Origin: Oscillatoria sp. FACHB-1406 | GTDB lineage: Bacteria; Cyanobacteriota; Cyanobacteriia; Cyanobacteriales; Spirulinaceae | DNA: 64,000 bases | Reading direction: 5' to 3' | Assembly (NCBI RefSeq): GCF_014698145.1 | Contig: NZ_JACJSM010000002.1 | Coordinates: 248,001-312,000, forward strand | Shown: positions 36,420 through 46,137 of the stretch, piece after piece | Numbering within the stretch: position 1 is the stretch's first letter | How the letters are laid out: each line of letters begins with the position of its first letter | Translations under genes and position numbers: made by a program | Notes under the pieces: generated by a model | Databases searched by the model: none | What the model was told of the DNA's origin: nothing | The model's input: the letters and a program-made list of their open reading frames with translations, nothing else

Positions 36420-36450
36420 TCCCGTCTAAATAAAACTTAACTTGCGATCT

Positions 36451-37107
36451 GTGGTCAATTCTGCTGTCTCTGCTTTCCAGTTTAAACGCCCCGAACGCAC
36501 AATTTTCTGTTTGTTGTCCCTGGGTTTGACTTTCGGGGTACAACCGCCGCTTAAGGCGCAACTCACTGACTGTCAAGGGCCTGCAACGGGCGAATATCTC
36601 CTCTTCGTCCAAACCCCGACACCCGATAGCCAACTGCTGGCGCGCCGCATTTTGCCGTCGGCAGCAACCACAACAGTTTGTAGCTATCAGGGCAATACGT
36701 TCGCGCGCATTGGCGGTTTTCGCAGCGCGCAAGATGCGGACAAATGGGGGCGTTTTGTGTCGGCGCTAACGGAGTTGGCGACGGCGGTTGTCGAACCTGC
36801 AACTGCGACAACCGCAATGCCTCCCTCGAGTCCGGTAGCGGCTTACAATCCTCAACCGTTGGGGGCCGGTTATGCGGTACTGGTAGATTATTTAGATCGA
36901 CCGCAGATTGCTGCCCAAGTCCGTCAAGCGATTGGGCGGGAGGTGGGATTGGCTTCTTATTTGTCTCGCCCTTACCTTCTCGCGCTCTATAGTAGCGATC
37001 GCGATTCAGCCAATACTACCTTACGTCAACTGAGCGCTCTCGGTTTGAGCGCCCTCGTTGTCGATAGCACTCAGGTGATTCTGTTAACGCCGAGCGTGCG
37101 TTACTGA
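36451..37107 (+). CDS. Exported hypothetical protein with two SPOR-like halves
   Basis: A protein of about 218 residues with an N-terminal signal sequence ending near PPLKA-Q. The mature part has two similar halves: GEYLLFVQTP to FRSAQDADKWGRFVSAL, and GYAVLVDYLD to the DSANTTLRQLSALGL block. The beta-alpha pattern (two strands, then x-x-A-x-x-L helices) resembles SPOR-type peptidoglycan-binding domains. The first Ala/Thr/Pro-rich linker separates them. The start is uncertain: GTG at 36451 or TTG at 36442. The last 7 bases overlap the convergent DUF212 gene. Confidence 0.6.
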   Translation: MVNSAVSAFQFKRPERTIFCLLSLGLTFGVQPPLKAQLTDCQGPATGEYLLFVQTPTPDSQLLARRILPSAATTTVCSYQGNTFARIGGFRSAQDADKWGRFVSALTELATAVVEPATATTAMPPSSPVAAYNPQPLGAGYAVLVDYLDRPQIAAQVRQAIGREVGLASYLSRPYLLALYSSDRDSANTTLRQLSALGLSALVVDSTQVILLTPSVRY

Positions 37108-37565
37108 AGTTTTAACGCCCAAGGAACAAGCCAAGCAATACCAATGCCCAAACTCAAGCCAACTAACACTTGAAAGGGCGTATGTCCGAGCAGTTCTTTG
37201 AGGCGTTCTTCGTTTAATTCTTTGCCGTCCTGGAACATATCGTCGAGGATTTGGTTGAGAATGCGCGCTTGAATGCCAACGGCTTGGCGCACGCCTGCTG
37301 CATCGTACATGACAATGACGGCAAACAAACAGGCGATCGCAAATTCGGCACTCGACCAACCTTTTACCTGACCGACTCCCGTCGCCAAAGCGGAAACGAG
37401 GGCAGAGTGAGCGCTAGGCATTCCTCCGGTACTCACCAGAGAACGCAGATTAACCTTACCCTTTGTAATGAGTTCGACGATCGCCTTCAATCCTTGGGCG
37501 GTGAAACAAGCAATTAGTGCAACCAGTAATACCTGATTGTCAAAAATATCGCCAACATCCTGCAT
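37101..37565 (-). CDS. Divergent PAP2-family membrane protein (DUF212/YuiD)
   Basis: A 154-residue membrane protein with four to five helices. The signature LVSTGGMPSAHSALVSALA is the divergent phosphatidic-acid-phosphatase motif, and MYDAAGVRQAVG-x-QA with LKELLGHTPFQVLVG completes the DUF212 pattern. It probably acts on an isoprenoid or lipid phosphate. It lies 72 bases downstream of crtE on the same strand, an arrangement I recall as common in cyanobacteria and suggestive of a link to polyprenyl diphosphate metabolism. Its 3' end overlaps the convergent SPOR-like gene by 7 bases. Confidence 0.85.
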   Translation of the reverse strand: MQDVGDIFDNQVLLVALIACFTAQGLKAIVELITKGKVNLRSLVSTGGMPSAHSALVSALATGVGQVKGWSSAEFAIACLFAVIVMYDAAGVRQAVGIQARILNQILDDMFQDGKELNEERLKELLGHTPFQVLVGLSLGIGIAWLVPWALKLQ

Positions 37566-37637
37566 AATTTCGTTTTTTTTGCGGAGTTTAAGAAGAGTTT
37601 TTCTAGATTAACTTTAAGCGGACTTTGACAAAAGTTT

Positions 37638-38567
37638 TTAGTTTTTGCGGGATGTAATATAACGGGCGAGGGCGCACAGGGGTTCGGCTTTCGTGCCGTA
37701 AGGTTCTAAGCTCGCGATCGCCTCTTCTATTAAGCGATCGGCTTCGGTTCGAGAAGCTTCTAAGCCCAACAAACTTGGAAACGTTGCTTTCTGTGCCTTA
37801 ATATCCTTGCCCGCCGTTTTCCCTAATTCTTCTGGGGTAGCGGTGATATCCAAAATATCATCCACAATTTGAAAAGCAAGGCCGATATTGGTAGCATATT
37901 TTGCCAATCTTTGCAAGTCTTCGGCTCCCGCTCCCGCTAAAATCGCGCCGGAAGTCACGCACGCTTCCAAAAGAGCGCCAGTTTTGTGAGTATGGATAAA
38001 ACGCAAGGTTTCCAAAGTAATATCCGACTTGCCCTCCGATTCGAGATCGATCGTTTGTCCGCCCACCAATCCCGCCGCACCCACCGCACGCGCCAAACGC
38101 GCGATCGCTTGCAAGGTGCGTTCGGCCGGAACCTCGCGCGTGTTGACCGCCACGTACTCAAACGCATAGGCGAGCAAGCCATCCCCAGCTAAAATTGCAA
38201 TATCGTCGCCATAAACTTTGTGGTTGGTCAGTCTGCCGCGCCGATAGTCATCGTTATCCATCGCGGGCAGATCGTCGTGAATCAACGACATCGTATGAAT
38301 CATTTCTAGCGCGCAAGCTGTTGGCAGCGCCATTTCCAGTGTGCCGCCCATCAATTCGCAGGTTGCCAAGCAGAGAATGGGACGGAGGCGCTTCCCACCT
38401 GCAAGCAGCGAGTATCGCATGGACTCATAAATTTTTTCGGGCGCGACGACCGTCAGCGAACGATCCAATTCAGCTTCGACGATCGCTTTTTGCTGCTTCA
38501 AGTATGCTGCTAGATCGAAGGCGGAGACTCCTTCTTGAGGAGCAATGCGCTCGTCTGTAGATACCAT
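37638..38567 (-). CDS. crtE: Geranylgeranyl diphosphate synthase
   Basis: A 309-residue trans-prenyltransferase making C20 (and C15) diphosphates for carotenoids, phytol and quinones. The first aspartate-rich motif is [10 protein letters not shown], typical of plant/cyanobacterial type II GGPP synthases; the second is [22 protein letters not shown] near residue 57 and [11 protein letters not shown] are further family blocks. The ATG at 38567 has AGGAATACAAGGC before it. It is followed by the DUF212 phosphatase-like gene. Confidence 0.95.
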   Translation of the reverse strand: MVSTDERIAPQEGVSAFDLAAYLKQQKAIVEAELDRSLTVVAPEKIYESMRYSLLAGGKRLRPILCLATCELMGGTLEMALPTACALEMIHTMSLIHDDLPAMDNDDYRRGRLTNHKVYGDDIAILAGDGLLAYAFEYVAVNTREVPAERTLQAIARLARAVGAAGLVGGQTIDLESEGKSDITLETLRFIHTHKTGALLEACVTSGAILAGAGAEDLQRLAKYATNIGLAFQIVDDILDITATPEELGKTAGKDIKAQKATFPSLLGLEASRTEADRLIEEAIASLEPYGTKAEPLCALARYITSRKN

Positions 38568-38633
38568 GCCTTGTATTCCTCAAACCAACCACAATGACGT
38601 TTTTTATTGTACAGGGATTGGGGACGGGGAGAT

Positions 38634-38658
38634 AATGGACAATGGACAATGGACAATT
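38634..38658. repeat. ATGGACA heptamer array
   Basis: Three copies of AATGGAC occur in tandem, followed by AATTGC, in the 308-base gap upstream of crtE and of the next rightward gene. The gap holds nothing else I can name apart from the ribosome-binding site at 38864. Confidence 0.7.
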
Positions 38659-38875
38659 GCAAATTAAGAAGATTGTATTTTCACTGAAGTAAAGGAGCCA
38701 TCTTATTATTAAAAAATTTTGCGAAAAGTTTTGGTTCCTAAAGCTTTGTCAGTCTCTATCAATAAATGCTGAAAAACGTAAAACTTCCAGTGCTTAAAAG
38801 TTAAAGACGAGCGGGCCGCACCATAATGAGAGGAAGAATATGTCTCATCATGCGAAACAATTAGGAGTTCGAGCC

Positions 38876-39154
38876 ATGACGACTGTAGATTTTATTGCCC
38901 GACTGAACGATGCTGAAAAAGGCTGGGGCTTGTGGATCGATCGCGACAATCCCGAACAGCACCACGTCGGACAGTACGCCTTTGAAAACGATCGAATGCC
39001 GAGAAACTTCATTCACGTTGCCAGTTTAAACCGTCTGGCTCACCTGCGCCAAGTTTATATCCTCAACCAAGGAGGCACGCCCAATGCCGAAGAAACCCTC
39101 GGGCGCGAATGGGCAGAACAATTTATGCGGGAATGGCAAAGTTTACCAGTCTAG
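38876..39154 (+). CDS. Conserved hypothetical protein, 92 aa
   Basis: A small soluble protein, MTTVDFIARLNDAEKGWGLW, then IDRDNPEQHHVGQYAFEN and a C-terminal EWAEQFMREWQSLP. The pattern looks like a conserved cyanobacterial protein, but I cannot name it. I use the ATG at 38876, which has TTAGGAG 8 bases before it, instead of the in-frame ATG at 38840. It is convergent with the calcium-type ATPase gene, 27 bases away. Confidence 0.6.
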   Translation: MTTVDFIARLNDAEKGWGLWIDRDNPEQHHVGQYAFENDRMPRNFIHVASLNRLAHLRQVYILNQGGTPNAEETLGREWAEQFMREWQSLPV

Positions 39155-39181
39155 CTCGAAAAGGGGGGGAAACGCGATTAT

Positions 39182-42121
39182 TTATTCCCCCCTTTCAGTG
39201 CGGGCGCGCTTCTGCCACCGCCAGAGTTCCCCGATTCCTAGGACTACCGAAGTCCCCCCCATAATCGCCCCCCATTCTACCAGCGAGAGCGGAACCGTTC
39301 TAAAAGCCGAGCCGCCAAATTGGATAATCAAAATCTGTCCGATCGCAATCGTCGCCGCGATCGCTAAAAAGCTCTTATTTTGCGATAAGCCCTCAAAAGC
39401 CGAACGATTCAACCCCAAACAGCGCGCGTTAAAAAGGTTCCAAAATTGTAGAAACACGAAAACCGCGAAAAAAATCGAGAGTTCGTGGATTCCAATTTCA
39501 CCGTCTCGCTGTAAATACTTCAAAAAACCGACCAAAAACGCTAAAAAACCGAAACCGCCGATTAAAATACTTTTCGTCATCGCCGCCGAAATAATAAAAT
39601 CTTGCGGATTGCGGGGCGATTCCTCAATAACTTCTTCGTGGGGCGGTTCGGTGGCTAAGGCGAGGGCGGCGAAGGTATCCATAATCAGGTTAACCCAGAG
39701 CATTTGCGTCACCGTCAGCGGCAAACCCACTCCAATAAACGGCCCTAACAGGGCGATTCCTAAAGCAGCGACGTTAATCGTCAGTTGAAAGAGAATGAAG
39801 CGTTGAATATTTTTATACAGCGATCGCCCCCAAATAATCGCATTAACAATGCTCTTAAACGAATCGTCCAACAAGATAATATCGCTAGCTTCCTTGGCAA
39901 TTGCCGTACCGCTACCCATCGCCAGCCCGACGCGCGCCTGTTTGAGGGCTGCCGCATCGTTGGTTCCGTCTCCCGTCACAGCTACGACTTCGCCATTTTC
40001 CTGCAACAGTTGTACCAAGCGCAGTTTATCGAGGGGAATCGCGCGCGATAGCACTTTCAACGACTTCACCGCTTCTTTTGCCGCCGCATCGTTCAATTGG
40101 CGGAAACTCTTTCCCGTCATGTGGGCATAGGGATGTTCGCCCTCGCCCTGCCATAACCCGATTTGCCGCGCGATTTCCAGCGCCGTTTCGCAGCAGTCGC
40201 CAGTGACGACTTTAATATTAATACCCGCATTCAAACAAGCTTGAATTGCGCTCGGCACTTCCGCGCGCAGCGGATCCGCGATCGCCACAAACCCCAACCA
40301 GGTTAAATGATGCCTTAAAGTCTCCAAATCCGGATTCATCAGATTATCGGGCAATTTTTCATAGGCTAGAGCGAGGGTACGCATTCCGCGCTTTTGGTAG
40401 GCTTCGATTTGAGCGAGTAGGCGATTGCGATCGCTTAACGGCACTTCTCCCACCTCTTCAAGGCTGTGGGAACAGTATTCGAGCAAGACTTCCGGCGCGC
40501 CTTTGATATGAATAACATCGGCTCCGAGCATGGGAGAATAGCCCAAGGTGGCCATGTACTTCTTTTCTGGGGAAAAGGAAGTTTGATAGGTAAACTGAAA
40601 ATGTTGGCGATAGGTTCCGTACTGAAGCCCCCACTCGTGGAGCCAGAGGAGTAGCGCGCCCTCGGTGGCATTGCCGAGGATTGCTGGTTCGCCCTCACCT
40701 CGAGTTTCAAGATCTGCCGTACTATTCGCGGCGATCGCTTCGGCGATCAGTCCTCGGGCAACTTCGCGATCGCTCTGCCATCTTGACTGTAACCCCGGAA
40801 AATCGACCTCTGCCACCCGCATTTGATTTTGCGTCAGCGTGCCGGTTTTATCCGAACAAATCGTCGTAGCCGCCCCAATCGTTTCGCAAGCGTGCATCCG
40901 CCGCACCAGGTTATTCGAGGCGGCCATCTTTCGCATACTATAAGCCAGCGAAAGGGTCACGCTCATCGCCAAGCCTTCCGGAACGGCAACGACGATAATC
41001 GTCACGGCAACCATAAAGTATTGCAGCAGGGCATTGCTGACGGCGGCGGGCAGCCAACTTTGACCTTCGGGGGGCAGCCAGTGCAACAGGTAGCCCGCCC
41101 CCAAACCGCCCAGGAGGACAATCGAACTGGCAGCAATGGGTTTCAGGCTGCCCCAGCCGCCCTTCGCTTCCAAAAAGTCCGGCCGTTTTTCCGTGCGCCC
41201 GAGGAGGTTCCAGCCGTCGTAGAGGACGGGCAACCAGATCGGAATCAAAGCGACAACAGCACTAGAAACGAGCAATCCGAAGATGTAGCTTTGTGGGGCA
41301 GTCAAGGAGTAATCACCGAGGAAGAAGCCGCGCGCGAGTAAGGCAATGAAGATAAATAGTGCGAAGGAAAGCCCGACAATACCGATGAGTTGGCTGAGTT
41401 TTTCCAGTTGGAGGTTAAGCGGTGTATTGTCGCTGGCTTCGACGGTGGCGACGGCGGTAGCGAGTTTGCCGATTTCGGTATTATCGCCGACAGCCGTAAC
41501 TTCCATTACACCGCGTCCTTGGGCGACAAGAGTACCGCGATAAAGTTTTTCGGGAGAATAGGTTTCTGAGACGGTGGCGTGCAGATTGGCTTCTTCTAAG
41601 CCGTATTTTTGAACGGGTTCTGATTCGCCGGTAATTTTGGATTGATCGACGAGGAGGGAGAGGGTTTCGATCGCGTCGCCATCGGCAGGAACTTCTTCGC
41701 CTTGTTCGATAAAGACGAGATCGCCGACAACGACTTCTTGCCGCGAGATCGCCATGCAACTGTTATCGCGAATGACTCGGACGCGCTCGTCATCCCCGAC
41801 GCGATCGAGCAGTTCAAATTCTCGGCTGGCTCGGTATTCGTTGATAAATGCGAGGCTAGTGCTTAAAAAAATTGCGATAATGATGCCGATGCTTTCGGCA
41901 TATTCGCCTTCAATTGCGCCAATCCCGACGGAGACTCCTGCTGCAATGACTAGAATGCGAATGACCGGATCTTCGTATTTTCCGAGATAGAGCTTCCACC
42001 AAGGTTCTTGTTGGCGGCGGCTGAGAACATTTGCACCATACTTTTCTCGGTTAATTAGAACGCGATCCGCACTCAGTCCTCGATTAACGCGAGCGATATC
42101 GTTAACGTTACAAGTCAGCAT
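39182..42121 (-). CDS. P2-type cation ATPase (Ca2+-ATPase-like)
   Basis: A 979-residue P-type ATPase exporting a cation, most likely Ca2+. It has the N-terminal cation-ATPase domain, the actuator TGES motif (KITGESEPV), TM4 with VVAVPEGLAMSV (PEGL, as in PMCA-type pumps), the phosphorylation site CSDKTGTLTQNQ, and the hinge VTGDGTNDAAAL. The TM5-6 region NVAALGIALLGPFIG and VTQMLWVNLIMDTFAALALATEPP follow PMCA-like pumps. There are ten helices. The ion specificity is inferred. It starts at the ATG at 42121; about 470 non-coding bases lie upstream. Confidence 0.92.
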   Translation of the reverse strand: MLTCNVNDIARVNRGLSADRVLINREKYGANVLSRRQQEPWWKLYLGKYEDPVIRILVIAAGVSVGIGAIEGEYAESIGIIIAIFLSTSLAFINEYRASREFELLDRVGDDERVRVIRDNSCMAISRQEVVVGDLVFIEQGEEVPADGDAIETLSLLVDQSKITGESEPVQKYGLEEANLHATVSETYSPEKLYRGTLVAQGRGVMEVTAVGDNTEIGKLATAVATVEASDNTPLNLQLEKLSQLIGIVGLSFALFIFIALLARGFFLGDYSLTAPQSYIFGLLVSSAVVALIPIWLPVLYDGWNLLGRTEKRPDFLEAKGGWGSLKPIAASSIVLLGGLGAGYLLHWLPPEGQSWLPAAVSNALLQYFMVAVTIIVVAVPEGLAMSVTLSLAYSMRKMAASNNLVRRMHACETIGAATTICSDKTGTLTQNQMRVAEVDFPGLQSRWQSDREVARGLIAEAIAANSTADLETRGEGEPAILGNATEGALLLWLHEWGLQYGTYRQHFQFTYQTSFSPEKKYMATLGYSPMLGADVIHIKGAPEVLLEYCSHSLEEVGEVPLSDRNRLLAQIEAYQKRGMRTLALAYEKLPDNLMNPDLETLRHHLTWLGFVAIADPLRAEVPSAIQACLNAGINIKVVTGDCCETALEIARQIGLWQGEGEHPYAHMTGKSFRQLNDAAAKEAVKSLKVLSRAIPLDKLRLVQLLQENGEVVAVTGDGTNDAAALKQARVGLAMGSGTAIAKEASDIILLDDSFKSIVNAIIWGRSLYKNIQRFILFQLTINVAALGIALLGPFIGVGLPLTVTQMLWVNLIMDTFAALALATEPPHEEVIEESPRNPQDFIISAAMTKSILIGGFGFLAFLVGFLKYLQRDGEIGIHELSIFFAVFVFLQFWNLFNARCLGLNRSAFEGLSQNKSFLAIAATIAIGQILIIQFGGSAFRTVPLSLVEWGAIMGGTSVVLGIGELWRWQKRARTERGE

Positions 42122-42524
42122 GAAAGTTGCAAGCAGTTGCGCGACAAGTGGATAAGGGCTGGTCTAGCGCTACGGATGCTATAGAAGCTCGGGATCGAAG
42201 CTATCTCGATCCCAAAATTTAGAGCGAGCGCCCTCACTAACTAAAATCGGGGATGCACTTGATGCAAGTTCCGTAAAAAATGCCGATGGTGCAGTTTCTC
42301 AGTTATCGAATCGAGAAGACGCATTGATCTGAAATTCCGATAGCCTTGTGCGATGCCCTTCTAGGATTACAGTATAATTTGTTACTTCAGTTGAGAGGGA
42401 ATTCTCGATTCCAAAGTCAACAAAAATTAACTTGCAGCCTTGGGGTCGGGAGTCTGCGAATGCAAGGCGCGATCGCATTTCGGTGCGATCCCGTATTGCC
42501 CCCGATCTCTGGCGAGTCACTTCC
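42122..42524. other. Intergenic region upstream of the Ca-type ATPase gene
   Basis: 403 bases (470 including the inverted repeat that follows) without a credible gene. Minus- and plus-strand frames of 60-76 codons exist, but they overlap each other and show no conserved pattern. There is no clear operator. Confidence 0.4.
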
Positions 42525-42592
42525 CCCACTGAAGCGTGCGAGCTACAGGAAATTACGGAGAATACGAGTTTGAAGCTCGCACTTTCAAGGGG
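42525..42592. repeat. Imperfect 20-base inverted repeat
   Basis: CCCACTGAAGCGTGCGAGCT at 42525-42544 pairs imperfectly with AGCTCGCACTTTCAAGGGG at 42574-42592; the inner nine bases, GTGCGAGCT/AGCTCGCAC, are perfect. The 29-base loop is non-coding. It lies 1 base beyond the stop codon of the small gene at 42594-42770 and could be that gene's terminator or a decayed element. Confidence 0.6.
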
Positions 42593-42593
42593 A

Positions 42594-42770
42594 TTAAACT
42601 TGCGGTTCGGGACGATCGTCCGGTAATTCGGGCGATCGCTGCGCTTGTTTCAAATTGTAACCCTGTTGTTGAATTTGCTTGACAAATTGCGTTGGTTCTG
42701 TAGTATCGGGAGGTTGCGATTGTCCCGAGCTATCCTGCCGGTTTTTTTTCAATCTCGCTTGTCTGCCCAT
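42594..42770 (-). CDS. Small conserved hypothetical protein, 58 aa
   Basis: MGRQARLKKNRQ is followed by a Gln/Pro/Ser-rich linker and a helix TQFVKQIQQQGYNLKQAQ, ending in DDRPEPQV. The basic start is seen in small cyanobacterial proteins with no assigned role, some of which sit near SEC-C or ribosome-linked genes; that is only a resemblance. The ATG at 42770 has AAGGAGAGCCAAT before it, an excellent ribosome-binding site that decides this start over an upstream Met. The function is unknown. Confidence 0.6.
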   Translation of the reverse strand: MGRQARLKKNRQDSSGQSQPPDTTEPTQFVKQIQQQGYNLKQAQRSPELPDDRPEPQV

Positions 42771-42947
42771 ATTGGCTCTCCTTTTCAATTCGATCGACGA
42801 CTGCACCTACCGAAAGTCTAAATTTTAATCGAGAGCGGGTCTTAAACAAATCCGTAGCGATCGCGCCCCTTAAGCGAAGAACTATTACTATAAAGCAACA
42901 AACGCTAATACCCACACTCTCATACGCGCGATCGCAACGGCTCCTGT

Positions 42948-45425
42948 ATGCAAACCGTTCTCAAAACTCCAACTCCGCCCGCCGAATCGCTGCTCGAAAC
43001 CGCAACCCTCGAGGTGAAGGGGATGAAATGTGCGGGCTGCGTAAAAGCTGTCGAACGCCAACTCCTCCAAAATCCCGGCGTAGCGACTGCGAGTGCCAAT
43101 CTCATCGCCGAAGTCGCAGTCGTGCGGCACGAAGCCAACACCATCAGCGCCGACCGTTTAGCCGAATTTTTAACCGCTCGCGGCTTTCCCAGCCAAGCGC
43201 GTTCCTCAGAAACGCTGCGCCTCGGTCGCTGGCAACAAGAGCGCGCCCAGCGCCAGCAACAGGCAAAACAACAGTACCGCCAACAACTAGCAACCGCTGC
43301 GGCCCTGCTTTTATTTTCCGCCATCAGTCACTTACACCATTGGGGCGGCCCGAGCTTTCCTTTTCTCGATCGCATCGGAATTCATTGGCTGATTGCCACC
43401 CTCGCCCTCTTGTTACCCGGACGGGAAATTATTCTTGATGGCGCGCTCCGTCTGCGGTACGGAATGCCCAACATGAATACCCTTGTCGCGCTCGGAACGC
43501 TCAGCGCTTACGGAACCAGTTGTATCGCGCTGCTGTTTCCCCAACTCGGTTGGGAGTGCTTTTTTGACGAACCGGCGATGCTGCTGGGTTTTATTCTGCT
43601 GGGACGCATTTTAGAACGACAGGCTCGCGATCGCGCCGCCGCCGCCCTCGAAAAGTTAATCGCCTTACAACCCGCGATCGCGCAATTAATCGGCAGCAGC
43701 AACACCAACGCGTCTCACCCCCATTTTCGAGGTTCCCGCGAACACAGGGAACACTACTTAGACGAGCCGGGATTAGCCGTTCCCATCGAACAAATCCGAA
43801 TCGGCGATTGGGTGCGCGTCCTACCGGGAGAAAAAATCCCCGTTGATGGGCAGGTCACGCTCGGACAAAGCGCCGTCGATGAATCGATGCTGACGGGCGA
43901 ATCGACTCCCGCCCTCAAACAGCCGGGGGATGAAGTCGTTGCCGGAACCGTCAACCAAAACGGCGCGATCGCGATTCAAGTCACCCGTACCGGCAAAAAT
44001 ACCACCCTCGCGCAGATCGTCGCCCTCGTCGAAGACGCGCAAACCCGCAAAGCCCCCGTGCAAAAACTGGCCGATACTATAGCCGGTAGCTTCGCCTTTG
44101 GCGTTATCGCCCTTGCAACCGCCACCTTCCTATTTTGGAACTTTTGGGGAACGCATCTGTGGCCGGAAGTTTTGCAGGCGACAACCATGCACGCACCGGG
44201 CGCTTTTGTCTCGCCCGTCGTTCCCAGCTTGAAACTCGCGATCGCCGTCCTCGTCATCGCCTGTCCCTGCGCCTTGGGGCTAGCCACCCCCACCGCGATC
44301 CTCGTTGGAACCAGTCTCGGAGCCGAACGCGGCATTTTAATTAAAGGCGGTGAAATCCTCGAGCGCGTTCGCCAACTGAATTTGCTCGTCTTTGATAAAA
44401 CCGGAACTCTAACGCGCGGTCAACCCGCCGTCATCGATTGCCTTCCCGTCGCTTCCTGCACCGACGAGCGATTGTTGCAACTCGCCGCCGCCGCCGAACG
44501 CGGAACCACGCATCCGCTCGCGGCTGCGATCGTAGCCGAAGCGCAGCGCCGCGAACTCCCGCGTTTAGAAGCGGCAGATTTTTACACCGAAGCGGGTTTG
44601 GGGATTGCAGCCACCGTCGCAGGCGAAACGGTGTTAGCGGGCAATTTGGATTGGTTGCTCGAACGGGGAGTTGAAATCCCCTCGGAGGTTTCAGCCCTCG
44701 TTTGCGATCGCGCGCAAGCCGGTCAAACCGTTGTTTGTTTGGCTGCGGACGGTCGGTATATCGGCGCTATTACCCTCGAGGATCCCTTGCGTCCCGACGC
44801 GCCTGCAACGATAGAACGGTTGCAGCAGATGGGGATTGAGACGGTTTTGGTTACGGGAGATCGCCCGGAAGTTGCTCGCGCGATCGCGTCCCGAGTCGGC
44901 ATTTCCCACGTCTTTGCAGGCGTGCGCCCTGAAGGGAAAGCCGAAATCGTTCGCCAACTCCAGCAAGGAGAAGCGATCGACCGCCAAGAATCCCTCGCAG
45001 CTAAACCCAGAGTCGTCGGTATGGTCGGAGACGGCATTAACGATGCGCCTGCCCTCGCTGGCGCTGATGTTGGTATTGCGCTGTGCGGGGGGACTGATGT
45101 CGCTCGGGAAACCGCCGGAATCGTCCTGATGGGAACGACTACTGCCAAACTGACCGAAATTCGCCTTTTTGAAGTGGTGGAAGCCATTCAACTCAGTAAT
45201 GCGACCTTCGACAAGATTCGTCAAAATTTATTCTGGGCGCTGGGCTATAACTTGATGGCGATTCCGATCGCCGCAGGCTTACTTCTACCGCGTTTCGGTC
45301 TTTCTTTAACGCCCGCCCTCGCGGGAGCTTTCATGGCGCTGAGTTCGGTTCTGGTGGTTAGCAACTCGCTACTGCTGAGACATTCGGGGCTATTTACCCG
45401 GCATTGTTCGCCTCATGCTCATTAA
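42948..45425 (+). CDS. Heavy-metal (copper-type) P1B ATPase
   Basis: An 825-residue P1B-type ATPase. One heavy-metal-associated domain ([19 protein letters not shown], CxxC) is followed by eight predicted helices. TM6 carries the CPC motif ([16 protein letters not shown]), marking Cu+/Ag+ transport. Also present are TGES (LTGESTPAL), the phosphorylation site DKTGTLTRG, an SEHPL-equivalent reading THPLAAAI, and [10 protein letters not shown]. Between the actuator segments there is a His-rich insert ([14 protein letters not shown]) that could bind metal. It is CopA/CtaA/PacS-like; which of these cannot be told from one gene. No copper regulator or chaperone is adjacent. Confidence 0.93.
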   Translation: MQTVLKTPTPPAESLLETATLEVKGMKCAGCVKAVERQLLQNPGVATASANLIAEVAVVRHEANTISADRLAEFLTARGFPSQARSSETLRLGRWQQERAQRQQQAKQQYRQQLATAAALLLFSAISHLHHWGGPSFPFLDRIGIHWLIATLALLLPGREIILDGALRLRYGMPNMNTLVALGTLSAYGTSCIALLFPQLGWECFFDEPAMLLGFILLGRILERQARDRAAAALEKLIALQPAIAQLIGSSNTNASHPHFRGSREHREHYLDEPGLAVPIEQIRIGDWVRVLPGEKIPVDGQVTLGQSAVDESMLTGESTPALKQPGDEVVAGTVNQNGAIAIQVTRTGKNTTLAQIVALVEDAQTRKAPVQKLADTIAGSFAFGVIALATATFLFWNFWGTHLWPEVLQATTMHAPGAFVSPVVPSLKLAIAVLVIACPCALGLATPTAILVGTSLGAERGILIKGGEILERVRQLNLLVFDKTGTLTRGQPAVIDCLPVASCTDERLLQLAAAAERGTTHPLAAAIVAEAQRRELPRLEAADFYTEAGLGIAATVAGETVLAGNLDWLLERGVEIPSEVSALVCDRAQAGQTVVCLAADGRYIGAITLEDPLRPDAPATIERLQQMGIETVLVTGDRPEVARAIASRVGISHVFAGVRPEGKAEIVRQLQQGEAIDRQESLAAKPRVVGMVGDGINDAPALAGADVGIALCGGTDVARETAGIVLMGTTTAKLTEIRLFEVVEAIQLSNATFDKIRQNLFWALGYNLMAIPIAAGLLLPRFGLSLTPALAGAFMALSSVLVVSNSLLLRHSGLFTRHCSPHAH

Positions 45426-45573
45426 GTAAGGTTGAAAAAAGTCAGGACGAAATATTATCTTAATGTAAAAATTGGTGACAACCGCTTGTGCCAAAATGGA
45501 AAGGGGCTTGACTGATGTCCTTCAACCCCACTAGCACCGGATCTTTAACTGTTTATTGTCCAGGCAATCGCCC

Positions 45574-46008
45574 ATGACTGCTCAATCGGTAAAATCGAAC
45601 CAAGAACATTTGTTGATCGTCGAAGATGATGCCGGAAGAAAGGGAATTACTCTCAAAGCAGCTTCCTACACCATCGGTCGAGGACAAAATAGCGATATAC
45701 AGTTGGCTTCTCAATTCGTCTCTCGCCACCATGCGACCTTATTGAGAAAGTTGGGAGCCGACGGCACGCCTTACTATCGCATCGTGGATGGCGATGGTCA
45801 AGGCAAAACGAGCGTCAACGGATTGCTCATTAACGGCCACAAAAAGGAGGCTCACGATCTCAAACACGGAGATGAAGTCGTTTTTGGGCCTCAAGTTTTC
45901 GCGATTTATCAATTGCGCCAATGCGATGTTTTCCCGATGGCATCTTCAGAAGATCCCTACGATATTACTCTCATCGATCCGGCTATGATGCTTGAGGGAG
46001 AAGATTAG
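45574..46008 (+). CDS. FHA domain protein
   Basis: A 144-residue protein whose core is a forkhead-associated phosphothreonine-binding domain: YTIGRGQNSDIQL, then VSRHHATLLRK with the conserved Ser-x-x-His, and TSVNGLLINGHKK with the LKHGDEVVFG block. A short acidic tail follows (DPYDITLIDPAMMLEGED). It is probably a docking adaptor in Ser/Thr-kinase signalling. The ATG at 45574 is chosen over an upstream TTG. No kinase is adjacent. Confidence 0.85.
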   Translation: MTAQSVKSNQEHLLIVEDDAGRKGITLKAASYTIGRGQNSDIQLASQFVSRHHATLLRKLGADGTPYYRIVDGDGQGKTSVNGLLINGHKKEAHDLKHGDEVVFGPQVFAIYQLRQCDVFPMASSEDPYDITLIDPAMMLEGED

Positions 46009-46074
46009 GGGTTGCAGTGGATGCTAATCCCTCAAACCTATCGTTGGCGGAAGCGGGATTTGAGGGGATAGGTT

Positions 46075-46135
46075 TTGAATTCTGAATTTTGAATTCAGAA
46101 TTCTGAGTTTTGAATGCGCGAATTTTGAATTCTCA
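46075..46135. repeat. GAATTTTGAATTC repeat cluster
   Basis: Direct and inverted copies of TTTTGAATTC / GAATTCAGAATTCTGA fill the 60 bases before the ATG of the DUF790 gene at 46138. It is another gene-edge short repeat array, with palindromic units. Confidence 0.7.
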
Positions 46136-46137
46136 TC

